Source: Streptomyces sp. GESEQ-35 (GTDB lineage: Bacteria > Actinomycetota > Actinomycetes > Streptomycetales > Streptomycetaceae). Taken from it: a stretch of DNA of 64,000 nt. The position numbers and the translations under genes were made by a program. This document shows positions 53,982 through 62,620 of the stretch, in pieces. How positions within the stretch are numbered: position 1 is the stretch's first letter; the number at the start of each line of letters is the position of its first letter. The stretch covers positions 248,001 through 312,000 of the forward strand of contig NZ_JAFFSX010000009.1 of the NCBI RefSeq assembly GCF_017948485.1, read 5' to 3'. The notes under the pieces were generated by a model. The model did not search any database. It was not told the DNA's origin and saw nothing but the letters and a program-made list of their open reading frames with translations.

Positions 53982-54764
53982 TCAGGGCGAAGCCGGCGGA
54001 TACAGCGACCGCGGCAGCTGGGACGCCGCCGCGGCGTCCAGCAGCCACAGGGTGCGCTGCCTGCCGTACGCACCCGCCGCCGGAGCCTGGACCTCGCCCG
54101 CGCCGGACAGGGCCATCGCCGCGGCGTTCGCCTTGTCCTCGCCGGCCGCCAGGAGCCACACCTCGCGGGCCGCGCGGATCGCGGGGAGCGTGAGGGTGAC
54201 CCGGGTCGGCGGGGGCTTGGGGGCGCCGTGGACGCCGACCACCGTGCGCTCGGTCTCGTACACGGCGGGCAGCTCCGGGAAGAGCGAGGCCACGTGCGTG
54301 TCCGGTCCGACGCCCAGCATCAGGACGTCGAAGGTGGGCACGGCGCCGTGGTTCTCCGGCCCGGCGGCACGGGCCAGTTCCTCGGCGTAGGCGGCGGCCG
54401 CCGCCTCCACGTCGGCGCCGTACGGGCCGTCCGAGGCGGGCATGGCGTGCACCCGCTTCGGGTCGAGTGGAACCGCGTCCAGCAGGGCCTCGCGGGCCTG
54501 CGTGACATTCCGCTCGGGGTCGCCCTCGGGCAGGAACCGCTCGTCCCCCCACCACAGGTCGAGCCGGCCCCAGTCCACGGCGTCCCGGGCCGGAGCGGCG
54601 GACAGCGCGGCGAGCAGGCCGTTGCCGTTGCGGCCACCGGTGAGCACCACCGACGCGGAGCCGCGCGAGGCCTGGGCGTCCACGATCTTCGTGATCAGCC
54701 GGGCCGCGGCGGCCTGTGCCATCAGTTCCTTGTCGTGGTGCACGACGAGCTGCGGGGTGCTCAC
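53982..54764 (-). CDS. pgl: 6-phosphogluconolactonase (DevB type)
   Basis: This enzyme hydrolyses 6-phosphoglucono-delta-lactone, the product of Zwf. The 260-residue protein has the family motifs SVVLTGGRNGNGLLAAL, DLWWGDERFLPEGDPERN, FDVLMLGVGPDTHVASLFP and RVTLTLPAIRAAREVWLLAAGEDKANA. The GTG start overlaps the opcA stop by 4 bases (GTGA). It is last in the pentose phosphate operon and converges with the flavin oxidase gene. Confidence 0.95.
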   Translation of the reverse strand: MSTPQLVVHHDKELMAQAAAARLITKIVDAQASRGSASVVLTGGRNGNGLLAALSAAPARDAVDWGRLDLWWGDERFLPEGDPERNVTQAREALLDAVPLDPKRVHAMPASDGPYGADVEAAAAAYAEELARAAGPENHGAVPTFDVLMLGVGPDTHVASLFPELPAVYETERTVVGVHGAPKPPPTRVTLTLPAIRAAREVWLLAAGEDKANAAAMALSGAGEVQAPAAGAYGRQRTLWLLDAAAASQLPRSLYPPASP

Positions 54765-55900
54765 TTCGCCGCCGCCTTCTTCACCGGTGCCTGCGCCGCC
54801 GCCTCTTTCGCGGAAGCCTTGGCAGCCGACTCGACAGGAGCCGCGGCCGCGGCTCCTTTGGCGACGGCCTCGCCGCCCGTGTCGGCTTCACCGGCATCGG
54901 CGGCCGGCTCCTGAACCGGTGCCTCGTCCTGGGCCGACGCCGCGGCCGCGGCCTTGCCGCTGCCGTTCCCGTACACCGCGTTCAGCCGCTCCACGCCGAA
55001 CCGCAGCGCCGATGCGTAGGTGTCGTCCGGGTCGAGCCGCCGCAGCTCCTCGGCGATCAGCTCGGCCGTGTCCCGTCGCTTCAGCGCCACCGCACGGTCC
55101 GGCTGGCCCTCGATGGACAGGGTGGCCAGGGAGCCGTCCGCCCGGTCGAGGACGATCGGGCCACAGTTGGTGTCCATGCGGACGGCCGTCAGACCGGGGC
55201 CCGACGACAGCGACCGCTTCACGGGGACGTCCAGCCGGTCCGCGAGCCACATCGCCAGCAGCTCACAGCTCGGGTTGAACTCCTCGCCCTCCACCTCCAC
55301 GGCCTTGACCTCGCAGACGACCTGGTCCAGGGCCGCGGCCAGCATCGAACGCCAGGGCGTGATGCGGGTCCACGAGAGGTCCGTGTCGCCGGGTGCGTAG
55401 GTGTCCGAGCGGGCGCTGAGTTCCCGTACGGGCTGCTCGGCGGCGTAGGTGTCGGTGACCCGGCGCTGGGCCAGGGCACCGAGCGGGTCGTGGGCCGGGT
55501 CGAGGGGTGCGTTGACCGGCCACCAGACCACCACCGGCGCGTCGGGCAGCAGCAGGGGCAGGACGACGGACTGGGCGTGGTTGACCACCTCGCCGTACAG
55601 CCGCAGCACCACCGTCTCGCCGGTGCCGGCGTCCGCGCCCACCCGTACCTCGGCGTCCAGGCGCGAGGTGGTGCGGTCACGCGGGGAGCGTGAGACCCGC
55701 TTGATGACGACGAGCGTGCGCGAGGGGTGCTCGTGCGACGCGTCGTTGGCGGCCTTCAGGGCGTCGTAGGCGTTCTCCTCGTCGGTGACGATGACCAGGG
55801 TGAGCACCATGCCGACGGCGGGCGTGCCGATGTCGCGACGCCCCTTGACCAGGGCCTTGTTGACCTTGCTGGCCGTGGTGTCCGTGAGGTCTATCTTCAT
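54761..55900 (-). CDS. opcA: Glucose-6-phosphate dehydrogenase assembly protein OpcA
   Basis: OpcA is needed for full activity or assembly of glucose-6-phosphate dehydrogenase in actinobacteria and cyanobacteria. The 379-residue protein starts MKIDLTDTTASKVNKALVKGRRDIGTPAVGMVLTLVIV and contains the core SVVLPLLLPDAPVVVWWPVNAP, DLSWTRITPWRSMLAAALDQV and GPIVLDRADGS. The last 65 residues are an Ala/Glu/Lys low-complexity tail (for example AAPVESAAKASAKEAAAQ), beyond the usual end of the family. The ATG overlaps the zwf stop by 4 bases (ATGA), fitting a direct partnership with Zwf. Confidence 0.95.
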   Translation of the reverse strand: MKIDLTDTTASKVNKALVKGRRDIGTPAVGMVLTLVIVTDEENAYDALKAANDASHEHPSRTLVVIKRVSRSPRDRTTSRLDAEVRVGADAGTGETVVLRLYGEVVNHAQSVVLPLLLPDAPVVVWWPVNAPLDPAHDPLGALAQRRVTDTYAAEQPVRELSARSDTYAPGDTDLSWTRITPWRSMLAAALDQVVCEVKAVEVEGEEFNPSCELLAMWLADRLDVPVKRSLSSGPGLTAVRMDTNCGPIVLDRADGSLATLSIEGQPDRAVALKRRDTAELIAEELRRLDPDDTYASALRFGVERLNAVYGNGSGKAAAAASAQDEAPVQEPAADAGEADTGGEAVAKGAAAAAPVESAAKASAKEAAAQAPVKKAAAK

Positions 55901-57420
55901 GGCCGGCGCCAGCTCCGTCCGTCTCGTTCGAGCATCTCGTCCGCCTCGACGGGGCCCCACGTTCCGGACTGGTACTGCGCGGGCTTGCCGTTCTTGTCCC
56001 AGTACTCCTCGATCGGGTCGAGGATCTCCCAGGACAGCTCGACCTCTTCGGTACGCGGGAAGAGGTTCGAGTCGCCGAGCAGCACGTCCAGGATCAGGCG
56101 CTCGTACGCTTCCGGGCTCGACTCCGTGAAGGACTCGCCGTACGCGAAGTCCATGGAGACGTCCCGGATCTCCATGGAGGTGCCGGGCACCTTGGAGCCG
56201 AAGCGGACGGTGACGCCCTCGTCGGGCTGGACGCGGATGACGATCGCGTTCTTGCCCAGTTCCTCCGTCGCCGTGTGGTCGAAGGGGGAGTGGGGCGCCC
56301 GCTGGAAGACGACCGCGATCTCGGTGACGCGGCGGCCGAGCCGCTTGCCGGTGCGCAGGTAGAAGGGGACGCCCGCCCAGCGGCGGTTGTCGATCTCCAG
56401 CTTGATCGCGGCGTAGGTGTCGGTCTTGGAGTTGGCGTCGATGCCGTCCTCCTGGAGGTACCCGACCGCCTTCTCGCCGCCCTGCCAGCCCGCCGCGTAC
56501 TGCCCGCGCACGGTGGCCAGGCCCAGGTCCTTCGGCAGCCGCACCGCGCCGAGCACCTTGGTCTTCTCGGCGGCCAGTGCGTCCGCGTCGAAGGAGGCCG
56601 GCTCCTCCATGGCCGTGAGGGCCATGAGCTGGAGCAGGTGGTTCTGGATGACGTCACGCGCGGCGCCGATGCCGTCGTAGTAGCCGGCGCGGCCGCCGAT
56701 GCCGATGTCCTCGGCCATCGTGATCTGTACGTGGTCGACGAAGGACCGGTTCCAGATCGGCTCGAACATCGTGTTGGCGAAGCGCAGCGCCAGGATGTTC
56801 TGGACGGTCTCCTTGCCCAGGTAGTGGTCGATACGGAAGACCTGGTCCGGGGCGAAGACCTCCTCGACGGTCTGGTTGAGTTCCTCGGCCGACTTCAGGT
56901 CGTGGCCGAAGGGCTTCTCGATGACCGCGCGCCGCCAGGAGCCGCTGGTCTGGTCGGCCAGCCCGTGCTTCTTCAGCTGCTGGATGACCACCGGGAAGGA
57001 GCGCGGCGGGACGGACAGATAGAAGGCGAAGTTGCCGCCCGTGCCCTGTGCCTTGTCCAGTTCCTCGATGGTGCCGCGCAGCCGCTCGAAGGCGTCGTCG
57101 TCGTCGAAGGTGCCCTGGACGAAGCGCATCCCCTGGATGAGCTGCTGCCAGACCTCCTCGCGGAACGGCGTACGGGCGTGGTCCTTGACCGCGTCGTGGA
57201 CCTCCTGTGCGAAGTCCTCGTTCTGCCACTCGCGGCGTGCGAAGCCGACGAGGGAGAAGCCCGGCGGCAGGAGACCTCGGTTGGCGAGGTCGTACACCGC
57301 GGGCATCAGCTTCTTCCGGGACAAATCGCCCGTGACGCCGAAGATGACCAGACCCGACGGCCCCGCGATACGCGGGAGCCGTCGGTCTGCGGGGTCACGC
57401 AGCGGGTTGCTGCTTGACAA
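55897..57420 (-). CDS. zwf: Glucose-6-phosphate dehydrogenase
   Basis: Zwf oxidises glucose 6-phosphate with NADP+, the entry step of the pentose phosphate pathway and a main NADPH source. The 507-residue protein shows GLVIFGVTGDLSRKKLMPAVYDLANRG, the active-site RIDHYLGKETVQN and the PFYLRTGKRLG region. The start codon is TTG: GGAGG lies nine bases upstream, inside the end of tal, and no ATG or GTG fits. It follows the tal stop by 4 bases, so translation is coupled. Confidence 0.98.
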   Translation of the reverse strand: MSSSNPLRDPADRRLPRIAGPSGLVIFGVTGDLSRKKLMPAVYDLANRGLLPPGFSLVGFARREWQNEDFAQEVHDAVKDHARTPFREEVWQQLIQGMRFVQGTFDDDDAFERLRGTIEELDKAQGTGGNFAFYLSVPPRSFPVVIQQLKKHGLADQTSGSWRRAVIEKPFGHDLKSAEELNQTVEEVFAPDQVFRIDHYLGKETVQNILALRFANTMFEPIWNRSFVDHVQITMAEDIGIGGRAGYYDGIGAARDVIQNHLLQLMALTAMEEPASFDADALAAEKTKVLGAVRLPKDLGLATVRGQYAAGWQGGEKAVGYLQEDGIDANSKTDTYAAIKLEIDNRRWAGVPFYLRTGKRLGRRVTEIAVVFQRAPHSPFDHTATEELGKNAIVIRVQPDEGVTVRFGSKVPGTSMEIRDVSMDFAYGESFTESSPEAYERLILDVLLGDSNLFPRTEEVELSWEILDPIEEYWDKNGKPAQYQSGTWGPVEADEMLERDGRSWRRP

Positions 57421-57424
57421 GGTG

Positions 57425-58543
57425 TCAGCCCTCCGAGGGGGCGAGGCGGTCGAGGACCGCCTCGGTCGACTTGAGCAGGTCGTTCCAGGACGCCGCGAAC
57501 TTCTCGACGCCTTCGTCCTCCAGAACCTGGACCACGTCGTTGTACGAGATCCCGAGCTTCTCGACCGCGTCGATGTCGGCGCGGGCCTGCTCGTAGGTGC
57601 CGGCGATGGTGTTGCCGGTGATCTCGCCCTTCTCCTCCGTGGCGTGAAGGGTGGCTTCCGGCATGGTGTTCACCGTGTTCGGCGCCACCAGGTCGTCGAC
57701 GTACAGGGTCGGCTTGTACGCCGGGTCCTTCACGCCGGTCGAGGCCCACAGCGGACGCTGCTTGTTGGCGCCCGCGGTCTCCAGCGCGCTCCAGCGGGCG
57801 GTCGAGAAGACCTCCTCGTAGGCCTGGTAGGCCAGACGCGCGTTGGCGACGGCGGCCTTGCCGCGCAGCGCCTTGGCCTCGTCGGTGCCGAGGGCCTCGA
57901 GCCGCTTGTCGATCTCGGTGTCCACGCGGGACACGAAGAAGGAGGCCACCGAGTGGATCAGGGAGAGGTCCAGGCCCTTGGCCTTGGCCTTCTCCAGGCC
58001 CGCCAGGTAGGCGTCCATGACCTCGCGGTAGCGCTCCAGCGAGAAGATCAGCGTGACGTTGACGCTGATGCCGTTGCCGATCACCTCGGTGATCGCCGGC
58101 AGGCCCGCCTTGGTCGCCGGGATCTTGATCAGCGTGTTCGGGCGGTCGACGAGCCAGGCCAACTGCTTGGCCTCGGCGATCGTCGCCTTCGTGTGGTGCG
58201 CCAGACGCGGGTCGACCTCGATCGAGACCCGGCCGTCCTTGCCGCCGGTGGCGTCGAAGACCGGGCGCAGGATGTCGGTGGCGTCGCGGACGTCCGCCGT
58301 GGTGATCATGCGGACGGCCTCTTCGACGGTGACCTTGCGGACGGCGAGGTCCTCGAGCTGCTGCTCGTAGCCGTCGCCGCTGCTGATCGCCTTCTGGAAG
58401 ATGGTCGGGTTGGTGGTGACGCCCACGACGTGCTGCTCGTCGATCAGTTCGGCGAGGTTGCCGGACGTGATCCGCTTGCGCGACAGGTCGTCCAGCCAGA
58501 TCGCGACGCCTTCATCGGAGAGGCGCTTGAGTGCGTCTGTCAT
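57425..58543 (-). CDS. tal: Transaldolase
   Basis: Transaldolase moves a dihydroxyacetone unit between sugar phosphates. The 372-residue length is that of the actinobacterial form. Motifs are DEGVAIWLDDLSRKRI, GVTTNPTIFQKAI, EVDPRLAHHT, the Schiff-base Lys in LIKIPATKAGLPAI, NVTLIFSLERYREVMDAYL and RPLWASTGVKDPAYKPTLYVDDL. The ATG is preceded by AGGAG at about 12 bases. It lies 34 bases after tkt and 4 before zwf in one operon. Confidence 0.97.
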   Translation of the reverse strand: MTDALKRLSDEGVAIWLDDLSRKRITSGNLAELIDEQHVVGVTTNPTIFQKAISSGDGYEQQLEDLAVRKVTVEEAVRMITTADVRDATDILRPVFDATGGKDGRVSIEVDPRLAHHTKATIAEAKQLAWLVDRPNTLIKIPATKAGLPAITEVIGNGISVNVTLIFSLERYREVMDAYLAGLEKAKAKGLDLSLIHSVASFFVSRVDTEIDKRLEALGTDEAKALRGKAAVANARLAYQAYEEVFSTARWSALETAGANKQRPLWASTGVKDPAYKPTLYVDDLVAPNTVNTMPEATLHATEEKGEITGNTIAGTYEQARADIDAVEKLGISYNDVVQVLEDEGVEKFAASWNDLLKSTEAVLDRLAPSEG

Positions 58544-58577
58544 GGAAAATGCATCTCCTACGTGTCGTATGTGAGCG

Positions 58578-60665
58578 TCAGCGCTGGGCTGCGGCGATCG
58601 ATTCCCGCGCCTTGGCGGCCACGTTCTCGGCAGTGAAGCCGAACTCGCGGAAGAGGACCTTGCCGTCCGCCGAAGCACCGAAGTGCTCCAGGGAAACGAT
58701 GCGACCGGCGTCCCCGACGTACTTGTGCCAGGTGAGACCGATACCGGCCTCGACCGCGACGCGCGCCTTCACCGACGGCGGCAGGACGCTCTCCCGGTAC
58801 CCCTGGTCCTGCGCGTCGAACCACTCCACGCACGGCATGGACACCACCCGCGTCGGCACCCCGTCGGCCTCCAGCTGCTCGCGCGCCTCGACGGCGACGT
58901 GCACCTCGGAACCGGTCGCGATCAGAACGACCTCCGGCGTACCCGTGGAGGCCTCGAACATCACGTAACCACCGCGCGCGGCGTCCTCGTTGTGCTCGTA
59001 GGTCGGCACGCCCTGACGGGTCAGCGCCAGACCGTGCGGAGCACCCTTGCCGAAGACCTTGGTGTAGCGCCTGAGGATCTCGCGCCAGGCGATCGCGGTC
59101 TCGTTGGCGTCGGCCGGGCGCACCACGTTCAGGCCCGGGATGGCGCGCAGCGAGGCGAGGTGCTCGACGGGCTGGTGGGTGGGGCCGTCCTCGCCGAGAC
59201 CGATGGAGTCGTGCGTCCAGACGTACGTCACCGGCACGTGCATCAGGGCCGACAGGCGCACCGCGTTGCGCATGTAGTCCGAGAAGACGAGGAACGTACC
59301 GCCGTAGATACGGGTGTTGCCGTGCAGCGCGATGCCGTTCATCTCCGCGGCCATGGAGTGCTCACGGATACCGAAGTGGATCGTCCGGCCGTACGGGTTC
59401 GCCTCCGGCAGCGGGTTGTCCGCGGGGAGGAACGACGACGTCTTGTCGATCGTCGTGTTGTTGGAGCCGGCCAGGTCGGCTGAGCCGCCCCACAGCTCCG
59501 GGATGACCGCACCCAGCGCCTGGAGGATCTTGCCGGACGCGGCACGGGTGGCGACGCCCTTGCCCGCCTCGAAGACCGGGAGCTTCTCCTCCCAGCCGGT
59601 CGGCAGCTCGCCCTTGCTGATGCGGTCGAACTCGGCCGCGCGTTCGGCGTTGTTGTTGCGCCACTCCTGGAAGGACTTCTCCCACTCCGCCTTGGCCTGA
59701 CGGCCGCGCTCCAGCGCCTGGCGGGTGTGGTTCAGGACCTCGTCCGAGACCTCGAAGGACTTCTCCGGGTCGAAGCCGAGGACCCGCTTGGTGGCCGCGA
59801 CCTCGTCGTCCCCGAGCGCCGAGCCGTGCGCGGCCTCGGTGTTCTGCGCGTTCGGGGCGGGCCAGGCGATGATCGAGCGCATCGCGATGAAGGACGGCTT
59901 GTCCGTCACCTGCTTCGCGGCCTCGATGGCGTTGTAGACGGCGTGCGGGTCCAGGTCGCCGTCCGGCTTCGGGGCGATCCGCTGCACATGCCAGCCGTAC
60001 GCCTCGTACCGCTTGGCGGTGTCCTCGGAGACGGCCGTCTCGGTGTCGCCCTCGATCGAGATGTGGTTGTCGTCCCAGAGCAGGATCAGGTTGCCCAGCT
60101 GCTGGTGGCCGGCCATCGAGGACGCCTCGGCGGAGATGCCCTCCTGGAGGCAGCCGTCACCGGCGATCGCGTAGATGAAGTGGTCGAAGGGCGAGGTGCC
60201 CTCGGGTGCGTCCGGGTCGAACAGACCGCGTTCGTAGCGGGCGGCCATCGCCATGCCGACCGCGTTGGCGACACCCTGGCCGAGCGGGCCGGTGGTGGTC
60301 TCCACGCCGGTGGTGTGGCCGTACTCGGGGTGGCCCGGGGTCTTCGAACCCCACGTCCTGAAGGCCTTCAGATCGTCCAGCTCCAGACCGAAACCGGCCA
60401 GGTACAGCTGGGTGTAGAGGGTCAGGGACGAGTGGCCGGCGGACAGCACGAAGCGGTCGCGTCCGGTCCAGTCGGCGTCCGCCGGGTCATGCCGCATCAC
60501 CTTCTGGAAGAGGGTGTAGGCGGCGGGCGCCAGGCTCATCGCCGTACCGGGATGGCCGTTGCCGACCTTCTGTACGGCATCGGCGGCCAGGACGCGGGCC
60601 GTGTCGACGGCCCGCTGGTCCAGCTCGGTCCACTCGAGGTCTGTGGTGGTCGGCTTGGTGCTCAC
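58578..60665 (-). CDS. tkt: Transketolase
   Basis: This thiamine-diphosphate enzyme moves two-carbon units in the non-oxidative pentose phosphate pathway. The 695-residue protein has AVQKVGNGHPGTAMSLAP, the TPP motif GDGCLQEGISAEASSMAGHQQLGNLILLWDDNHIS, the pyrimidine-domain HFGIREHSMAAEMNGIALHG and TYVWTHDSIGLGEDGPTHQPVEHLASLR. The GTG start lies 12 bases after AGGAG. It is first in the operon; its leader contains a tandem repeat and a palindrome. Confidence 0.98.
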   Translation of the reverse strand: MSTKPTTTDLEWTELDQRAVDTARVLAADAVQKVGNGHPGTAMSLAPAAYTLFQKVMRHDPADADWTGRDRFVLSAGHSSLTLYTQLYLAGFGLELDDLKAFRTWGSKTPGHPEYGHTTGVETTTGPLGQGVANAVGMAMAARYERGLFDPDAPEGTSPFDHFIYAIAGDGCLQEGISAEASSMAGHQQLGNLILLWDDNHISIEGDTETAVSEDTAKRYEAYGWHVQRIAPKPDGDLDPHAVYNAIEAAKQVTDKPSFIAMRSIIAWPAPNAQNTEAAHGSALGDDEVAATKRVLGFDPEKSFEVSDEVLNHTRQALERGRQAKAEWEKSFQEWRNNNAERAAEFDRISKGELPTGWEEKLPVFEAGKGVATRAASGKILQALGAVIPELWGGSADLAGSNNTTIDKTSSFLPADNPLPEANPYGRTIHFGIREHSMAAEMNGIALHGNTRIYGGTFLVFSDYMRNAVRLSALMHVPVTYVWTHDSIGLGEDGPTHQPVEHLASLRAIPGLNVVRPADANETAIAWREILRRYTKVFGKGAPHGLALTRQGVPTYEHNEDAARGGYVMFEASTGTPEVVLIATGSEVHVAVEAREQLEADGVPTRVVSMPCVEWFDAQDQGYRESVLPPSVKARVAVEAGIGLTWHKYVGDAGRIVSLEHFGASADGKVLFREFGFTAENVAAKARESIAAAQR

Positions 60666-61047
60666 CCTGGGTCAGGGCTCCTCTCCACATGTCACGCATG
60701 TCGAAATGTCACGCATGTCGAATGCCGGTGCATGTCATGCACGTCGTTTGCCGGCGCACTGAACGCCCCGGCCGTTGTCGAGCCTACCCCCGTGGGTACG
60801 TGCGATTTTTCGAGTCATTCCAGACTGCCGGGACTCCTCGGGATCCGCCTCCCGACCGGTCCGTTCCGTGTTCGGCATCTGAATACGGAGCCGCTCGTAA
60901 GAGTGCTCAATGGAGTACCGCCAAGCTCGTCCAGAGGCGCCGCTCAACACGACCCCACCCCCGCGAATGTCCGGGTCTGGGCAACGTCTACAGTGGCGTG
61001 GTACGCGCGAGCCTTTACCGGGACTTCACACCGGGAGGCTTGCTGGG
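60666..61047. promoter_or_regulatory. Divergent tkt / ctaB promoter region (382 bp)
   Basis: On the tkt side a TAnnnT box, TAGGCT (plus-strand AGCCTA 60781-60786), would start RNA near 60774 and give a leader of about 110 bases containing repeated units and a 15-bp palindrome. On the ctaB side TACAGT (60989-60994) is a -10 candidate about 50 bases before the start, without a good -35. No ORF here looks coding. Confidence 0.4.
60689..60722. repeat. Tandem 17-bp repeat in the tkt leader
   Basis: ATGTCACGCATGTCGAA occurs twice head to tail (60689-60705 and 60706-60722). A 15-bp palindrome, GTGCATG/CATGCAC around one T, follows at 60728-60742 and repeats the CATGTC theme. Such spacing suggests protein binding sites or a structured leader. 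Confidence 0.85.
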
Positions 61048-62016
61048 ATGTCTCTGTCAGGGGTGTGCGTGACGGCCGTTGAATCCCGTCCAGCGGGGAT
61101 TATCGGGACGAGCCAGAGCCCGAGCCACCGGCCGTTCGGGGCCCGTGTCAAGGCGTTCGTGGCGCTGACCAAGCCGCGGATCATCGAGCTGCTGCTGATC
61201 ACCACCGTTCCGGTGATGTTCCTCGCCGAGCAGGGCGTTCCGGACCTGAAGCTGGTTCTGCTCACCTGCGTCGGCGGCTACCTGTCCGCGGGCGGCGCCA
61301 ACGCGCTGAACATGTACATCGACCGTGACATCGACGCGCTCATGGACCGCACCTCGCAGCGCCCCCTCGTCACCGGCATGGTCAGCCCGCGCGAGTGCCT
61401 GGCCTTCGGCATCACCCTGGCCGTCCTCTCCACCCTGCTCTTCGGCCTGGCCGTCAACTGGCTGTCCGCCTGGCTGTCGCTCGGCGCACTCCTCTTCTAC
61501 GTCGTCGTCTACACGATGATCCTCAAGCGCCGTACCTCGCAGAACATCGTCTGGGGCGGCATCGCCGGCTGTCTGCCGGTGCTCATCGGCTGGTCGGCCG
61601 TCACCGACTCCATGTCGTGGGCGCCGATCATCCTCTTCCTCGTCATGTTCTTCTGGACGCCGCCGCACTACTGGCCGCTGTCCATGAAGGTGCGGGAGGA
61701 CTACGCGCGCGTGGGTGTCCCGATGCTGCCGGTCGTCGCCTCCAACAAGGTCGTCGCCAAGCAGATCGTGATCTACAGCTGGGTGATGGTCGCGGTGTCC
61801 CTGCTGCTGACCCCGCTCGGCTACACGGGCTGGTTCTACACGCTCGTCGCGCTGCTGGCCGGCGGCTTCTGGCTCTGGGAGGCGCACGGTCTGCAGAACC
61901 GCGCCAAGGCCGAGGTGACGGGCGGGAAGCTCAAGGAGATGCGGCTGTTCCACTGGTCGATCACCTACGTGTCGATCCTCTTCGTCGCGGTCGCGGTGGA
62001 CCCGTTCCTGCGCTGA
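61048..62016 (+). CDS. ctaB: Protohaem IX farnesyltransferase (haem O synthase)
   Basis: CtaB adds a farnesyl chain to haem B, giving haem O for cytochrome oxidase. The 322-residue UbiA-family membrane protein has the two Asp-rich sites NALNMYIDRDIDALMDRTSQRPL and DYARVGVPMLPVV, plus LTKPRIIELLLITTVPVMFLAEQG at the start and about nine helices. The ATG is chosen for its GGGAGG upstream. It diverges from tkt. ctaA, the next enzyme, is nearby on the other strand. Confidence 0.96.
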   Translation: MSLSGVCVTAVESRPAGIIGTSQSPSHRPFGARVKAFVALTKPRIIELLLITTVPVMFLAEQGVPDLKLVLLTCVGGYLSAGGANALNMYIDRDIDALMDRTSQRPLVTGMVSPRECLAFGITLAVLSTLLFGLAVNWLSAWLSLGALLFYVVVYTMILKRRTSQNIVWGGIAGCLPVLIGWSAVTDSMSWAPIILFLVMFFWTPPHYWPLSMKVREDYARVGVPMLPVVASNKVVAKQIVIYSWVMVAVSLLLTPLGYTGWFYTLVALLAGGFWLWEAHGLQNRAKAEVTGGKLKEMRLFHWSITYVSILFVAVAVDPFLR

Positions 62017-62085
62017 CGCACGTCGACGTACGTCACAGAGCCCTGGCCTCGCCAAGCTCATCTACTCGTGAGTAGCATCCTGACC

Positions 62086-62418
62086 ATGGCAGACACGCAG
62101 CAGGTTGACGCTAAGGCCGAGCGCAAGGCGGCCCGGCTCGCCCAGCAGATCAGCACCTTCGCCAAGGCCCACGGCGGCGCCGAGGGCCAGGTCGCCTACA
62201 TCGGCGAGCGCGGCGCCCGCATCGTCCTCGTCGGCGAGGACGGCGGCTGGGGCGACCTGGTGGCCCCGTCGTACGAGATCGCCCAGCAGGCGGTGGAGAA
62301 GTCCGGGATCACGGTGCACGAGGACTTCGACGGCGAGTTCGCGGCGAAGGTGACAACGGGAACGTATGAGTGGAAGCGGATGGCCGGGATCCAGGTGGGC
62401 GGTCCGAGCAACGGCTGA
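62086..62418 (+). CDS. Conserved small protein of unknown function
   Basis: This 110-residue protein begins with a charged helix (ADTQQVDAKAERKAARLAQQISTFAKAHGG) and continues with beta strands (GQVAYIGERGARIVLVGEDGGWGDLVAPSY) and a Thr/Tyr/Trp-containing end. No family is recognised. TAGCAT lies 8-13 bases before the ATG with no Shine-Dalgarno, so the mRNA may be leaderless. An upstream in-frame GTG at 62068 is less likely. It sits alone between ctaB and an amidohydrolase gene. Confidence 0.8.
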   Translation: MADTQQVDAKAERKAARLAQQISTFAKAHGGAEGQVAYIGERGARIVLVGEDGGWGDLVAPSYEIAQQAVEKSGITVHEDFDGEFAAKVTTGTYEWKRMAGIQVGGPSNG

Positions 62419-62425
62419 GCAGCCG

Positions 62426-62490
62426 ACCCAAGGGGCGCGGGGAACTGCGCGACCAGCCACACCGGGCCCGCACTCGCCGCATCACCCGAA
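62426..62490. repeat. Streptomyces-type dispersed intergenic repeat
   Basis: The stretch CAAGGGGCGCGGGGAACTGC followed by GCGACCAGCCAC resembles a short element I recall between many Streptomyces genes; it can fold through CGCG/CGCG around GGGAACTG. It lies in the 200-bp gap between two genes. The rest of the gap has no recognisable feature. Confidence 0.5.
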
Positions 62491-62620
62491 CCACCCCCTA
62501 CGTCCGGCGGAGCGGCTCACCCTGCGGAGCACTTCGCACGGGGTGTGTGCGAGCAACACCTGAACGCGGGCTCACCCGTTAGGACCGTAGGAGAACACGG
62601 TCCACCCACGGGGAGCCCGG

